Shown here one piece after another: positions 50,986 through 60,110 of a stretch of 64,000 bases of DNA. Origin of the DNA: Tateyamaria sp947503385. GTDB lineage: Bacteria > Pseudomonadota > Alphaproteobacteria > Rhodobacterales > Rhodobacteraceae. Made by a program: the position numbers and the translations under genes. The notes under the pieces were generated by a model. It was not told the DNA's origin, did not search any database, and saw only the letters and a list, made by a program, of their open reading frames with translations. The stretch is from the NCBI RefSeq assembly GCF_051195235.1, contig NZ_JBNFZM010000003.1, positions 248,001 to 312,000 on the forward strand, in the 5' to 3' direction. The first letter of the stretch is position 1. The number at the start of each line of letters is the position of its first letter.

Positions 50986-52009
50986 CACCACAACCACTGC
51001 ACCGCGTCCCGCGTGGTGGACACGCATCGACCGTGTGTGGCTGGCCACCGGGGTTATCCTGCTGCTCGTGCTGATCGTCGACACGGCGCGCGTGGGCGAC
51101 GTGGCGGCCTTTGCCGCGCGCGCCCTGCTGGGCACCCTACCCTTCATCGCCTTTGCCGTGTTTGCCATCGCCTATCTCAAGGCGTCCGGCGCCGAAAACC
51201 TGCTGGCCCGCGCCTTCGAAGGCAACCCGGCCCGCATGATCGTCATGGCCGCGCTTTTGGGCGGGCTGTCGCCGTTCTGTTCATGCGAGGTGATCCCCTT
51301 TATCGCCGCTTTGTTGGCCGTGGGCGCGCCGCTGGCGGCGGTCATGGCGTTCTGGCTTGCCTCGCCCCTGATGGACCCGGCCATGTTTGCCATCACAACC
51401 GGTGCGATCACCCTCGACTTTGCCATCGCCAAGACCGTGGCCGCCGTGGCCCTCGGCATGTTCGGCGGCTTTGGCACGCTGATGCTGGCACGCACCGCAT
51501 TGTTCACCGATCCGTTGCGCGACAAGCCCGCCGTAGGCGGGTGCTGCGGGGTCAAGGCACCGTTTTCCGCAACCCCCGTCTGGCGCTTCTGGCAGGACAG
51601 TGACCGCATCCGCGTGTTCCGCAATGCCGGGCTGGAAAACGGGCTGTTCCTGCTGAAATGGCTGACCTTTGCCTACACAATCGAAGCGCTGATGGTGTTC
51701 TATATGCCTGCCGATTTCATCGCGACCGTGTTGGGCGGAACCGGGTTTGGCACTGTGGTGCTGGGCGCGCTGGTGGGGATGCCCGCCTATCTCAATGGCT
51801 ATGCCGCAGCGCCGCTGATTGGCGACCTGCTGGATCAGGGCATGGCCCCCGGTGCGGCGATGTCCTTTATGATTGCGGGCGGCGTTAGTTCCATCCCGGC
51901 GGCCATCGCGGTCTGGGCCTTGGTCAAACCGCGCATCTTTGCCGCCTATCTGGGGTTTGCCCTGACCGGTGCGATCCTTACCGGGGTCGGCTGGCAAATG
52001 CTTGCCTGA
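50978..52009 (+). CDS. Permease of the ArsP/SO_0444 family
   Basis: This 343-residue membrane protein has about eight to ten helices. Hallmarks are LGGLSPFCSCEVIPFIAALLAVGAPLAAVMAFWLASPLMDP, then the central CCGVKAPF, then a second half LGALVGMPAYLNGYAAAPLIGDLLDQGM. The SPFCSC motif is shared by organoarsenical and copper/zinc-related permeases. The start overlaps the ArsR gene by 8 bases, so it is likely repressor-controlled. Whether it exports organoarsenical, arsenite or a metal is unknown. Confidence 0.82.
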   Translation: MADTTTTAPRPAWWTRIDRVWLATGVILLLVLIVDTARVGDVAAFAARALLGTLPFIAFAVFAIAYLKASGAENLLARAFEGNPARMIVMAALLGGLSPFCSCEVIPFIAALLAVGAPLAAVMAFWLASPLMDPAMFAITTGAITLDFAIAKTVAAVALGMFGGFGTLMLARTALFTDPLRDKPAVGGCCGVKAPFSATPVWRFWQDSDRIRVFRNAGLENGLFLLKWLTFAYTIEALMVFYMPADFIATVLGGTGFGTVVLGALVGMPAYLNGYAAAPLIGDLLDQGMAPGAAMSFMIAGGVSSIPAAIAVWALVKPRIFAAYLGFALTGAILTGVGWQMLA

Positions 52010-52018
52010 CTTGCAAAA

Positions 52019-52056
52019 CCGCGTCGCCGGGTCAAAGGTGGCCCCGGGCGACGCGG
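52019..52056. other. Strong hairpin between the permease and nhaA
   Basis: CCGCGTCGCC at 52019-52028 pairs with GGCGACGCGG at 52047-52056. No T-run follows on either strand, so it may be a Rho-linked or leader hairpin rather than an intrinsic terminator. Confidence 0.5.
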
Positions 52057-52123
52057 CCACGCGCCGCCCGCAACCGGTGATGCGCAAACGCCCCCGGACG
52101 AAAAAGACCAAGAGGGGCAAACC

Positions 52124-53422
52124 ATGTACCGCGTCTGGACATTCCTCACCGATTATTCGCTGCTGCTGATCATCGGTGCGCTGCTGGCTTTGGTCTGGGC
52201 CAACACGGATCCGCACTCCTATCACCACTTCGTCGAATACCCGCTATTTTTCAATGACTTGGTGGGTGCAGATTACGCCTATTGGAAAAAGGTATACGGC
52301 GAAGGCTACGACACATTCGACGCGGGTGGCGCCAGCATGGTTGTCTCCATGCATTACCTCGTGAACGACATGCTTATGGCGTTCTTCTTTGCCATCGCGG
52401 CCAAGGAGGTCTGGGAGGCGGTGATCCTCAAGAACGGGTCGCTGCGCGGGAAAAAGGCCGCGACCCCACTGTTTGCCACCCTCGGCGGCATGATGGGGCC
52501 GATCACGATTTATTTGGGGCTTGCCTACGTCATGGGGTCCACGACCTTTGACGCCGTGGCCAATGGCTGGGCTATCCCGACCGCCACAGACATTGCGTTC
52601 AGCTATCTGGTGGGCCGCCTCGTGTTTGGCGCGGGCCATCCGGCGGTGCGGTTCCTGTTGCTGCTGGCCATTGCCGACGATGCGGCGGGTCTGATCATCC
52701 TTGCCATCTTCTATCCGTCCGGTGATCTGGCGCTGGAGTGGCTATTGGTGTCTGTCTTTGCCGCCGTGGTGGTGTTCTTTCTGGCCAACTGGTTGCCGCG
52801 CCGGATGGACCGCCACAATCAGAGCCGCCCAAATTCGACATGGGTGCGGGAAAAGCTGGGCTTTTGGCCCTATGCCATCGCCGCCGTGTTCAGCTGGTAT
52901 GGCTTTGCCGCCTCCGGTCTGCACCCCTCGCTGGGGCTGCTGCCCATCGTGCCGACAATCCCCCATGCCGACCGCGCCTTTGGCATCTTTTCGGCGGCGG
53001 AACGCTACCTGACCGACCTGCTGAACCAGATTGAACACGCGCTCAAACGCCCGGTCGAGGTGGTGCTGTTCTTCTTTGGCCTGCTGAATGCGGGCGTTGA
53101 ATTCAGCTCCATTGGCGACGCCACATGGCTGGTGCTGGCCGGACTTCTGATTGGCAAGCCGGTGGGCATCCTGATCATGGGGTGGGTTGCCGCCAAACCG
53201 CTTGGCCTTGGCATCCCCGAAGGAATGCGGATCGTCGATCTGGTGGTGATCGGCTGCGTTGCCGCCATTGGCTTTACCGTGTCGCTGTTTTTTGCCGCCG
53301 CTGCATTTGATCCCGGTCCGACCCAGGATGCGGCCAAGATGGGCGCGCTCTTTTCCTTTGCGGCGGCAATCATCTCGATCATTGCAGGCCGCCTTCTGCG
53401 CGTCGAAAAACAAGACACCTGA
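52124..53422 (+). CDS. nhaA: Na+/H+ antiporter NhaA
   Basis: This 432-residue inner-membrane antiporter has GWAIPTATDIAFSYLVG and LAIADDAAGLIILAIFY, the latter with the paired Asp that bind Na+ and H+. FFGLLNAGVEFSS and GCVAAIGFTVSLFFA are also typical. It exports Na+ in exchange for protons. An AGAGGGG ribosome site precedes the ATG. Fits a marine, salt-exposed organism. It stands alone between the metal permease and the capsule genes. Confidence 0.95.
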   Translation: MYRVWTFLTDYSLLLIIGALLALVWANTDPHSYHHFVEYPLFFNDLVGADYAYWKKVYGEGYDTFDAGGASMVVSMHYLVNDMLMAFFFAIAAKEVWEAVILKNGSLRGKKAATPLFATLGGMMGPITIYLGLAYVMGSTTFDAVANGWAIPTATDIAFSYLVGRLVFGAGHPAVRFLLLLAIADDAAGLIILAIFYPSGDLALEWLLVSVFAAVVVFFLANWLPRRMDRHNQSRPNSTWVREKLGFWPYAIAAVFSWYGFAASGLHPSLGLLPIVPTIPHADRAFGIFSAAERYLTDLLNQIEHALKRPVEVVLFFFGLLNAGVEFSSIGDATWLVLAGLLIGKPVGILIMGWVAAKPLGLGIPEGMRIVDLVVIGCVAAIGFTVSLFFAAAAFDPGPTQDAAKMGALFSFAAAIISIIAGRLLRVEKQDT

Positions 53423-53597
53423 CCCAAAATTTACCGTTTATTCACAGGCAACAATGACCGTGTGAACCTATACATTTGTTCGCATCTTGGACATAATGTG
53501 GACAAAATCGGTGAATAGACCGTTAGCATACCCGTGTTAAGCATGGGCAGCACCCCCATCTAAGGGGGAAATGGGCAAGCAGGCCGCGGAGCACGGG
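53423..53597 (+). promoter_or_regulatory. AT-rich leader of the capsule genes
   Basis: This 175-base segment is distinctly AT-rich. TTTATTCAC at 53437-53445 and GTGAATAGA at 53511-53519 form an inverted pair with 65 bases between. A second weaker pair TTTGT (53476) / ACAAA lies inside. No gene is visible; promoter and operator sites for the capsule ATPase gene should be here. Confidence 0.4.
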
Positions 53598-54257
53598 ATG
53601 CTGGAATTCAGTAACGTATCCAAGTCCTTTTGGACGGGCACGCAGCGCAAGGTGATCCTTGACCGCGTGTCCTTTCGCGTGGACCTGGGCAATTCACTGG
53701 GCATCCTTGCACCCAACGGCACCGGCAAAACCACGCTGATCAACATGATGGCGGGGCTGGAAAAACCCGACGAGGGCGAAATCACCCGCGCCTGCAACAT
53801 CTCGTTCCCGCTGGGGTTCATGGGCGGCGTGGTGGGCAAGATCTCGGCACTGGAAAACGCCCGCTACATTGCCCGGCTCTACGGGCTCGACCCCGACTAT
53901 GTCGAAAGTTTTTGCCGCTGGCTGTGCAATCTGGGCGAATATTTCGACCAGCCCCTTGGCACCTATTCGTCGGGGATGCGCGCGCGGTTTTCATTCGCCC
54001 TCATGCTCGCGCTCGACTTTGACATCTACCTGATCGACGAGGGGATGCCCTCCTCCACCGACGTGGAATTCAACCGCAAGGCGGGCGACGTGCTACAGGA
54101 ACGCTTGCGCACGACCACGATCATCATCGTCTCGCATCAGGCCGAGACACTGGAAAAATTTGCACGATCTGCCGCCGTCCTGCTGGACGGTCGCTTGCAG
54201 ATGTTCGACACCTTGGAAGAGGCAAAGAGGCTCTATGACTACGAAACCCAAGGCTAG
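53598..54257 (+). CDS. Capsule polysaccharide export ABC ATPase (KpsT-like)
   Basis: This 219-residue protein is an ATPase of the KpsT/CtrD type. Walker A is LAPNGTGKTT, the loop FPLGFMGGVVGKISALENARYIARLYG is typical, the signature is TYSSGMRARFSFALMLALDFDIYLIDE, and the H-loop is VSHQAE. The start at 53598 (MLEFSNVSKSF) with GGAG before it is chosen over 53571. Such ATPases drive export of KDO-linked capsule in group 2 systems. The downstream KpsE-like gene overlaps by 23 bases. The permease partner is not in this window. Confidence 0.88.
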   Translation: MLEFSNVSKSFWTGTQRKVILDRVSFRVDLGNSLGILAPNGTGKTTLINMMAGLEKPDEGEITRACNISFPLGFMGGVVGKISALENARYIARLYGLDPDYVESFCRWLCNLGEYFDQPLGTYSSGMRARFSFALMLALDFDIYLIDEGMPSSTDVEFNRKAGDVLQERLRTTTIIIVSHQAETLEKFARSAAVLLDGRLQMFDTLEEAKRLYDYETQG

Positions 54258-55935
54258 AAAATTCCGCATCAAGCGGACGCCACCGACGCCCGGCACCGCC
54301 GCGGCGGCGACCGGTGGCGCGCCCACGCCTCCGCGCCCCGACGCACCACGCGCGCCAGAACCACAGCAACCCACCGCCCAACAGCCACAGCAACCCGCCG
54401 CCCAGTCCGGCGAAGTGGCCTCCGCCAGCGAGGTTGCAAGCGAAAACACCATCGACGCCATCCGCCAAGAGGGGCTGACAGGTCGCCAGTTGCGCATGGC
54501 CCGCCGTGTGGCGCAAAAACACGGGCTTGCGCCCACCTCCGACTTTGACGCCGTGCGCCTGCTGCGCGCCGCAGGCATCGACCCCTTCCAACGCTCCAAC
54601 ATGCTGGAACTGGTGGTGCCCCAAGCTGGCGGCGAACAGCACGAGGGCGGCGCGCCCGACGCCTTTGCCAACCTGCCCGCACAGACAGGCGGTGCCGGTG
54701 CCCAAGCGGCAGGCCGGGTGCAACTGCCGCAAACCATGCAGGTCCAAAAGGCGCAACTGCCGTCGACCGAACTCAGCCCCGCAGACCGCCGCGCGCAGGA
54801 TATCAGGAATATCCAGAACGACATCATGCGCCGCCGCCGCAAGAAAATGGCGCTGCTGTCGGTGCGGCTTGCCTTCTTTGTGGTGCTGCCCACGCTGCTG
54901 GCGGGCTATTACTTTTTCTCCATCGCGACGCCCATGTACGCGACCAAATCCGAATTCAACGTCAGCCAAGCCGAAGCCGCAGGCGGCAGCAGCGGCCTTG
55001 GCAGCCTCCTGCCCGCACAGTTTTCCGCCAATCAGGACAGCATCGGCGTGCAGGCGTTCCTGCAATCCAAAGAGGCGATGCTGCGGCTGGACGAGGATAT
55101 CGGCTTCAAATCGCACTTTACCCAAGACTGGATCGACCCGATCCAACGGCTCAGCGACGACCCCACCGACGAAGAGGCGTTCAGAACCTACGCCAAAAAC
55201 GTCAAGATCGGCTATGACCCGACCGAAGGGCTCATTCGTATGGAGGTCGCCGCCGCCGACCCGCAGGTGTCTGCCGAATTCTCCCGTCGCCTGATCGACT
55301 ACGCCGAAGAGCGGGTGAACAATCTCTCCGCGCAAATCCGCGAGGATTCCATGCGCGACGCCCGCGAAGGGTTCGAACGCGCCGAACTGGAACGGCGCGC
55401 GGCGCAGGAAAACCTTGTCCGCCTGCAAATCGAAGGGTCGACGCTCGACCCCGAAGGCGTGATCACCAGCCTGCGCACCCAGATCAGCGAACTGGAATCG
55501 CTCCAGATCGAAAAAGAGATCGAACTGGCCAGCCTGCTCAACAACTCCCGCCCCAATCAAAGCCGCGTTGACGCGACACGGGGCGAAATCGAAATCCTCG
55601 AAGATCAGCTTGTCCGGCTCAACGCCAAGATGACGGATGTCAGCAAGGGCGAAAATTCACTGGCCGAACTCGCCGCCCGCATCCAGATTGCCCAAGCTGA
55701 CCTCGCCGCGCGCGACCTGATGCTGCAATCGGCCCTGCAACAGATGGAATCGGCGCGGGTCGAGGCCAGCCGTCAGGTGCGTTACCTGACCGTTGCCGTG
55801 ACCCCGATCGCCCCGGACGAGCCGTCCTATCCCCGCGCATTCGAAAACACGATCTTGGCATTTCTGGTCTTTGCAGGCATCTACCTGATGATCTCGCTCA
55901 CCGCGTCGATCCTCAGAGAACAGGTGACCAGCTAA
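54235..55935 (+). CDS. Capsule export inner-membrane protein (KpsE/BexC/CtrB-like)
   Basis: This 566-residue protein has a long N-terminal cytoplasmic extension (1-204). It is Pro/Gln/Ala-rich to about 70, then has an ordered segment IDAIRQEGLTGRQLRMARRVAQKHGLAPTSDF near 72-105. TM1 spans about 205-230 and TM2 about 540-560, with a coiled coil rich in Leu/Glu/Arg between, as in BexC/KpsE adaptors. It would bridge the ABC transporter to the outer-membrane pore. The extension is unusual compared with the 380-residue classical proteins. It overlaps the ATPase gene. Confidence 0.82.
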   Translation: MTTKPKARKFRIKRTPPTPGTAAAATGGAPTPPRPDAPRAPEPQQPTAQQPQQPAAQSGEVASASEVASENTIDAIRQEGLTGRQLRMARRVAQKHGLAPTSDFDAVRLLRAAGIDPFQRSNMLELVVPQAGGEQHEGGAPDAFANLPAQTGGAGAQAAGRVQLPQTMQVQKAQLPSTELSPADRRAQDIRNIQNDIMRRRRKKMALLSVRLAFFVVLPTLLAGYYFFSIATPMYATKSEFNVSQAEAAGGSSGLGSLLPAQFSANQDSIGVQAFLQSKEAMLRLDEDIGFKSHFTQDWIDPIQRLSDDPTDEEAFRTYAKNVKIGYDPTEGLIRMEVAAADPQVSAEFSRRLIDYAEERVNNLSAQIREDSMRDAREGFERAELERRAAQENLVRLQIEGSTLDPEGVITSLRTQISELESLQIEKEIELASLLNNSRPNQSRVDATRGEIEILEDQLVRLNAKMTDVSKGENSLAELAARIQIAQADLAARDLMLQSALQQMESARVEASRQVRYLTVAVTPIAPDEPSYPRAFENTILAFLVFAGIYLMISLTASILREQVTS

Positions 55936-55936
55936 G

Positions 55937-56770
55937 ATGAAACATGTCTCCGTCGGTGGTCTGACCATCGGAAATGACTGCCCCCTAACGGTGATCGCAG
56001 GCCCCTGTGCGCTGGAAAGCGAACAATTGGGTCAGGACATCGCGGGCCGGATGAAGGACATCTGCGCCGCCGCCGGTGCGCAATACGTGTTCAAGGCAAG
56101 CTACGACAAAGCCAACCGCACGTCGCTGTCGGGGGGACGGGGTCTTGGGCTTGATGCGGGGCTGGCCGCGCTCCAGTCCATCGGCAAGGCCAATGACGTG
56201 CCCGTACTGACGGATGTCCACACCGAGGCGCAATGCGCGCCCGCGGCCGAGGCCGTCGATATCCTGCAAATCCCCGCCTTTCTCTGCCGCCAGACCGATA
56301 TGCTGCTGGCCGCAGGCAACACGGGCGCGGTGGTGAATGTGAAAAAGGGGCAGTTTCTGGCCCCGTGGGAAATGCCCAACATCATCACCAAGATCGAGTC
56401 GACCGGCAATGACCGCATCCTGCTGACCGAACGCGGCACGTCCTTTGGCTACAACACGCTGGTGGCGGACATGCGGTCGCTGCCGCAGATGGCCCAGACA
56501 GGTTATCCGGTGGTGATGGACGCCACCCATTCCGTGCAGCAACCCGGTGGCAAGGGCGGCTCAAGCGGGGGGCAGCGCGAATTTGCGCCCGTGATGGCCC
56601 GCGCCGCAGTGGCCATTGGCGTCGGCGCGGTCTTTATCGAAACCCATCCCGATCCCGACACCGCCCCCTCCGACGGGCCGAACATGATCTACCTCGACCA
56701 GATGCCGCAACTCATCGACACGTTGATGCAATTTGATGCACTGGCCAAGGCACGCCCCGTCACACTCTGA
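55937..56770 (+). CDS. kdsA: 3-deoxy-8-phosphooctulonate (KDO-8-P) synthase
   Basis: This 277-residue enzyme condenses PEP and arabinose-5-phosphate to KDO-8-P for LPS and KDO-linked capsule. It shows VIAGPCALESEQ, FKASYDKANRTS, PVLTDVHTEAQ and LQIPAFLCRQTD. TERGTSFGYNTLVADMRSLP and DATHSVQQPGG follow. It begins 1 base after the KpsE-like stop, so it is in the capsule operon. The presence of kdsA there suggests a KDO linker in the capsule. Confidence 0.95.
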   Translation: MKHVSVGGLTIGNDCPLTVIAGPCALESEQLGQDIAGRMKDICAAAGAQYVFKASYDKANRTSLSGGRGLGLDAGLAALQSIGKANDVPVLTDVHTEAQCAPAAEAVDILQIPAFLCRQTDMLLAAGNTGAVVNVKKGQFLAPWEMPNIITKIESTGNDRILLTERGTSFGYNTLVADMRSLPQMAQTGYPVVMDATHSVQQPGGKGGSSGGQREFAPVMARAAVAIGVGAVFIETHPDPDTAPSDGPNMIYLDQMPQLIDTLMQFDALAKARPVTL

Positions 56771-56796
56771 TACCTTACGAACAGCGAGTATTTTTG

Positions 56797-58293
56797 ATGA
56801 CCAAGCCTTTGCCCACCGTCACCCAGAACACATGGGAATTTCTCCGCGACCCGATGATCACGCCGACGGGGTTTCGCGAATATGACGCGCGCTGGAAATA
56901 CCCGGACGAGATTAACCTGCCCGGCATCACCGCGCTGGGTCTGGGCCTTGGCACGCAGATGCACCGGCGCGGCATCCCGCCCGTCATCGCCGTGGGCAAC
57001 GACTACCGCGACTATTCGCTGTCGATCAAGAACGCGCTGATCGTCGGGCTGGTGCAGGCCGGCATCCACGTCAGGGATATCGGCCCGGCGCTGTCGCCCA
57101 TGGCCTATTTCAGCCAGTTCCACCTTGATGTGCCCGCCGTGGCGATGGTCACCGCCTCGCACAACCCCAATGGCTGGACCGGGGTCAAGATGGGCTTTGA
57201 CCGCCCCCTCACCCACGGCCCGGACGAGATGGGCGAACTGCGCGATATCGTGCTGAACGGCGAGGGCGAGGCGCGCGACGGCGGCAAATACGAGTTTGTC
57301 GACGGCGTCCAAGAGGCATATCTGCAAGACCTCGTGGGCGACTTCAAAATGACCCGAAAGCTCAAGGTTGTCTGCGCCACCGGCAACGGCACCGCTTCCG
57401 CCTTTGCGCCTGAACTGTTCCGCCGCATCGGCGTCGAAGTGGTCGAAAGCCACAACGCGCTCGACTACACCTTCCCGCACTATAACCCCAACCCCGAAGC
57501 GCTCGAAATGCTGCACGACATGGCCGACAGCGTGCGCGCCTCCGGTGCCGACTTTGCGCTGGGGTTCGACGGCGACGGCGACCGTTGCGGCGTGGTGGAT
57601 GACGAGGGCGAAGAGATCTTTGCCGACAAGGTCGGCGTAATCATGGCCCGCGATCTGGCCAAACTTTACCCAAACAGCACCTTCGTGGCCGACGTCAAAT
57701 CCACCGGCCTCTTTGCCTCCGACCCGGAACTGCAAAAACACGGGGTCAAGGCCGACTACTGGAAAACCGGCCACAGCCACATGAAACGCCGGGTCAAGGA
57801 GATTGGCGCGCTGGCAGGGTTCGAAAAATCCGGCCACTACTTCCTCGCCGAACCGGTCGGGCGCGGCTACGACTGCGGAATGCGCGTCGCTGTGGAAATC
57901 TGCAAACTGATGGACCGCAACCCGGACATGAAAATGTCCGACCTGCGCAAGGCCCTGCCGCAGACCTACGCCACGCCCACCATGTCGCCCTACGCCGCCG
58001 ATACCGAAAAATACGACATCCTCGCCCGCCTCGTGGACAAGCTGGTGGCCAAGCACGCCGCAGGCGAGCAGATCGCGGGCCGCGCCATCAAAGACGTGGT
58101 GACGGTCAACGGCGCCCGCGTGATCCTCGACAACGGGGCATGGGGCCTCGTGCGGGCCTCTTCGAACACGCCCAACCTCGTCGTGGTCTGCGAAAGCCCG
58201 CAAAGCGACGACGAAATGCGCGCCATTTTCGCCGATATCGACGCGGTGATCCGCACCGAACCCGGCGTGGGCGACTACGACCAGACAATCTGA
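56797..58293 (+). CDS. Phosphomannomutase/phosphoglucomutase
   Basis: This 498-residue alpha-D-phosphohexomutase has the catalytic serine loop TASHNPNGWTG near 111-121. The magnesium loop GFDGDGDR is near 247-254. The sugar loop FEKSGHYF and the phosphate loop RASSNTPNL near 446 complete the four domains. It interconverts sugar 1- and 6-phosphates to feed surface polysaccharide. The ATG at 56797 is chosen; a TTG one codon earlier is possible and no good ribosome site is seen. It lies 26 bases after kdsA. Confidence 0.9.
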   Translation: MTKPLPTVTQNTWEFLRDPMITPTGFREYDARWKYPDEINLPGITALGLGLGTQMHRRGIPPVIAVGNDYRDYSLSIKNALIVGLVQAGIHVRDIGPALSPMAYFSQFHLDVPAVAMVTASHNPNGWTGVKMGFDRPLTHGPDEMGELRDIVLNGEGEARDGGKYEFVDGVQEAYLQDLVGDFKMTRKLKVVCATGNGTASAFAPELFRRIGVEVVESHNALDYTFPHYNPNPEALEMLHDMADSVRASGADFALGFDGDGDRCGVVDDEGEEIFADKVGVIMARDLAKLYPNSTFVADVKSTGLFASDPELQKHGVKADYWKTGHSHMKRRVKEIGALAGFEKSGHYFLAEPVGRGYDCGMRVAVEICKLMDRNPDMKMSDLRKALPQTYATPTMSPYAADTEKYDILARLVDKLVAKHAAGEQIAGRAIKDVVTVNGARVILDNGAWGLVRASSNTPNLVVVCESPQSDDEMRAIFADIDAVIRTEPGVGDYDQTI

Positions 58294-58309
58294 CCGCAGC
58301 GGACGCAAA

Positions 58310-58340
58310 GGCGGGATGGGCACTTTGCCCATCCCCCGCC
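58310..58340 (+). terminator. Hairpin after the phosphohexomutase gene
   Basis: GGCGGGATGGGC at 58310-58321 pairs with GCCCATCCCCCGCC at 58327-58340 with two bulged C bases. The T-run is poor (ATTTTC about 10 bases later), so termination strength is uncertain. Confidence 0.5.
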
Positions 58341-58455
58341 ATCGGCGCATTTTCGCCCGCCACATTTCTGCCACATTTGCGCCACTTTCCGGCCCACATT
58401 CCCTGCGATTCAGCATCCATTCGGGGGACATGACACTGGGATGGGAGTGCGCGAC

Positions 58456-58845
58456 ATGCGTGCAACGATGTTCGCCGCAGGCCTCACTTTGGCCTCTACC
58501 GCCGCCTTTGCGCAGGCACAGGAATTCACACCAACAGCACCAAACGGCCACGTGACGCTGACCAATGGTTGCGTCTACACGCGCAACGAACTGGCGCAAG
58601 GCAACGAATGGTCGCTGATCTACACGCAGGCCGGCACATCTGTGCAATGCCCGCTGACCATCTACGGACAGATCACCGCAGACCCGGCCCCGGTGCCGGA
58701 AACAGCCCAAGTGGCGGCCTATGTGCCCGACACGCAGGCCACCGGCGACACCGCGATCGTGACCAAAACCCAAGTCATCGCCGACATCGCCCCGCGTCCG
58801 CGCCTGACCTTCATTCCGTCCTATATGGTCGGCGTCTTTCGCTAA
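58456..58845 (+). CDS. Small secreted two-cysteine protein, paralog 1
   Basis: This 129-residue predicted protein has a Sec signal (MRATMFAAGLTLASTAAFAQA). It shares with the next gene the pattern TLTNGCVYTRNELAQGNEW, a second cysteine in CPLTIYGQ, and the tail FIPSYMVGVFR. The central part between CPL and the tail carries an extra ~50-residue Thr/Ala/Val-rich insert absent in the second copy. The start at 58456 follows GGGAG. No family is recognised. The shared cysteines may form a disulfide in the periplasm. Confidence 0.7.
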   Translation: MRATMFAAGLTLASTAAFAQAQEFTPTAPNGHVTLTNGCVYTRNELAQGNEWSLIYTQAGTSVQCPLTIYGQITADPAPVPETAQVAAYVPDTQATGDTAIVTKTQVIADIAPRPRLTFIPSYMVGVFR

Positions 58846-58983
58846 GCCGACAGGTCAGGCCGCACGCCCGTTAAAGTTTTTAACGTACGCCTCTGTCTGG
58901 ACACATTGGCGTCGAAAAAACAGCCGTTTCATCCTGTAGACCCATTCCAGTGCGGGGGCACGGACACTTGGATGGGAGTACGT

Positions 58984-59256
58984 ATGATGCGTGCACTGAC
59001 AATCGCCGCTGGCCTCTGTATGGCCGCAAGCGCAGCATCGGCTTCGGCCGATCTGGAACTGGTCACACGGACCGATTCCAACCTGACCCTGAACAATGGC
59101 TGCGTTTACGCACCGGCCCAGTTCACACAGGACAACACATGGACCTTCGCTTATGCGAATGCCAACGCGCATGACACATGCCCGCTGGCCGTACGCCTGC
59201 AACAACGGGCAAACGCGCATTTCGAACCGTCCTATCTGGTCGGCGTCTACCGCTGA
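58984..59256 (+). CDS. Small secreted two-cysteine protein, paralog 2
   Basis: This 90-residue protein has a signal peptide (MMRALTIAAGLCMAASAASAS). The mature part matches the upstream gene: LTLNNGCVYAPAQFTQDNTWTF, then CPLAVRLQQ, and FEPSYLVGVYR. The 5' leader is also duplicated: GGATGGGAGT precedes both starts, with a GGGGG and ACA word before it. It is therefore a tandem duplicate with its leader. Function is unknown. Confidence 0.7.
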   Translation: MMRALTIAAGLCMAASAASASADLELVTRTDSNLTLNNGCVYAPAQFTQDNTWTFAYANANAHDTCPLAVRLQQRANAHFEPSYLVGVYR

Positions 59257-59324
59257 ACACCGCAACACGGCAGGCGCAATGCGCGCCCGCCCGTGCCCGG
59301 CCCGCGTCTGGATTGGGCCGCAGG

Positions 59325-60110
59325 TCAGTCGTCCGCATTGGTGCGGATATTGACCGATCCATCGCCATAACAGCGCTTTTGGCTGTTGGCTGCGGCAAAC
59401 CGCTTGTCCATCTTGATCGCGGCGGCATCTGACACCCGCCAGCCCGATCCCTGAAAGGCGCGGCGCACCGCCGTGTCGAACGGGCGCAGCGTCTGCCAGT
59501 ATTTGATAAAGGCGCCGTATTCCCCGGCCGCGTTGGTGTTCACGCCAACCGCACCCGAACCGCAGGAAAAGCCTGCGTTGACCATCGCGCGCGCCAACCC
59601 GTAGCCCCAGCAGGACGTGGTATAGAACATGCGCAGCCGGTCGCCCGCACCCAGCGCGCCAATGGCCGCCTGCACATCCGCCCACGCCACATTGCGATCC
59701 ACGAAACAGGCCTCTCCGTCCTCGCCATGGGCGTGATGCAGCATGTCGATCTCAAAAATATCGCCATCCGCCAGCAGCCCCTCCAGCACATCGACCAAAC
59801 CGTCCAACGTGGCATTGGCCCCGTTGATCACCCGCACCTCGCCATAGCTCGCCGCCAAGGCCATCCCTATGCCAATCGACGATTTCTCGATCCCGCTATA
59901 AAGCCATTTGTAGGGCCGTTCCTCGGCCTCTTCCCCGAACTCGGAAAACAGGATCAGCGCCCGTTCGGACCGCCGGATCAGCGCCTCTTCGCGGCTGTCA
60001 ATCCGGTCCTTGACCTCGTCCTTGACGTCTTTGACCGCATCCGCGACCTGACCAACGATGTTGGACAGTTTCGGGCGGCCACCCCAGCGGCGTTTACGTT
60101 TGAAACCCAT
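59325..60110 (-). CDS. Candidate caspase-fold (clan CD) peptidase-like protein
   Basis: This 261-residue protein has a basic start (MGFKRKRRWGGR) and a charged helical segment to about 80. The C-terminal domain shows a hydrophobic strand ending in a His-Gly pair (IFEIDMLHHAHGEDGEA, near 130), and later a strand ending in Ser-Cys (LRMFYTTSCWGYGLA, near 170). That order and spacing match the His-Gly and (A/S)-Cys dyad of clan CD peptidases (caspases, gingipains). GVNTNAAGEYGAFIKYW follows. I recognise no named family. The start at 60110 follows AAGGGATATATTGC-like sequence. Divergent from a LuxR gene. Confidence 0.6.
   Translation of the reverse strand: MGFKRKRRWGGRPKLSNIVGQVADAVKDVKDEVKDRIDSREEALIRRSERALILFSEFGEEAEERPYKWLYSGIEKSSIGIGMALAASYGEVRVINGANATLDGLVDVLEGLLADGDIFEIDMLHHAHGEDGEACFVDRNVAWADVQAAIGALGAGDRLRMFYTTSCWGYGLARAMVNAGFSCGSGAVGVNTNAAGEYGAFIKYWQTLRPFDTAVRRAFQGSGWRVSDAAAIKMDKRFAAANSQKRCYGDGSVNIRTNADD

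Noticed and set aside
56689..58773. 694-codon minus-strand frame opposite the phosphohexomutase gene
   Set aside because: His/Val/Gly-rich mirror translation typical of antisense frames; no recognisable motif.
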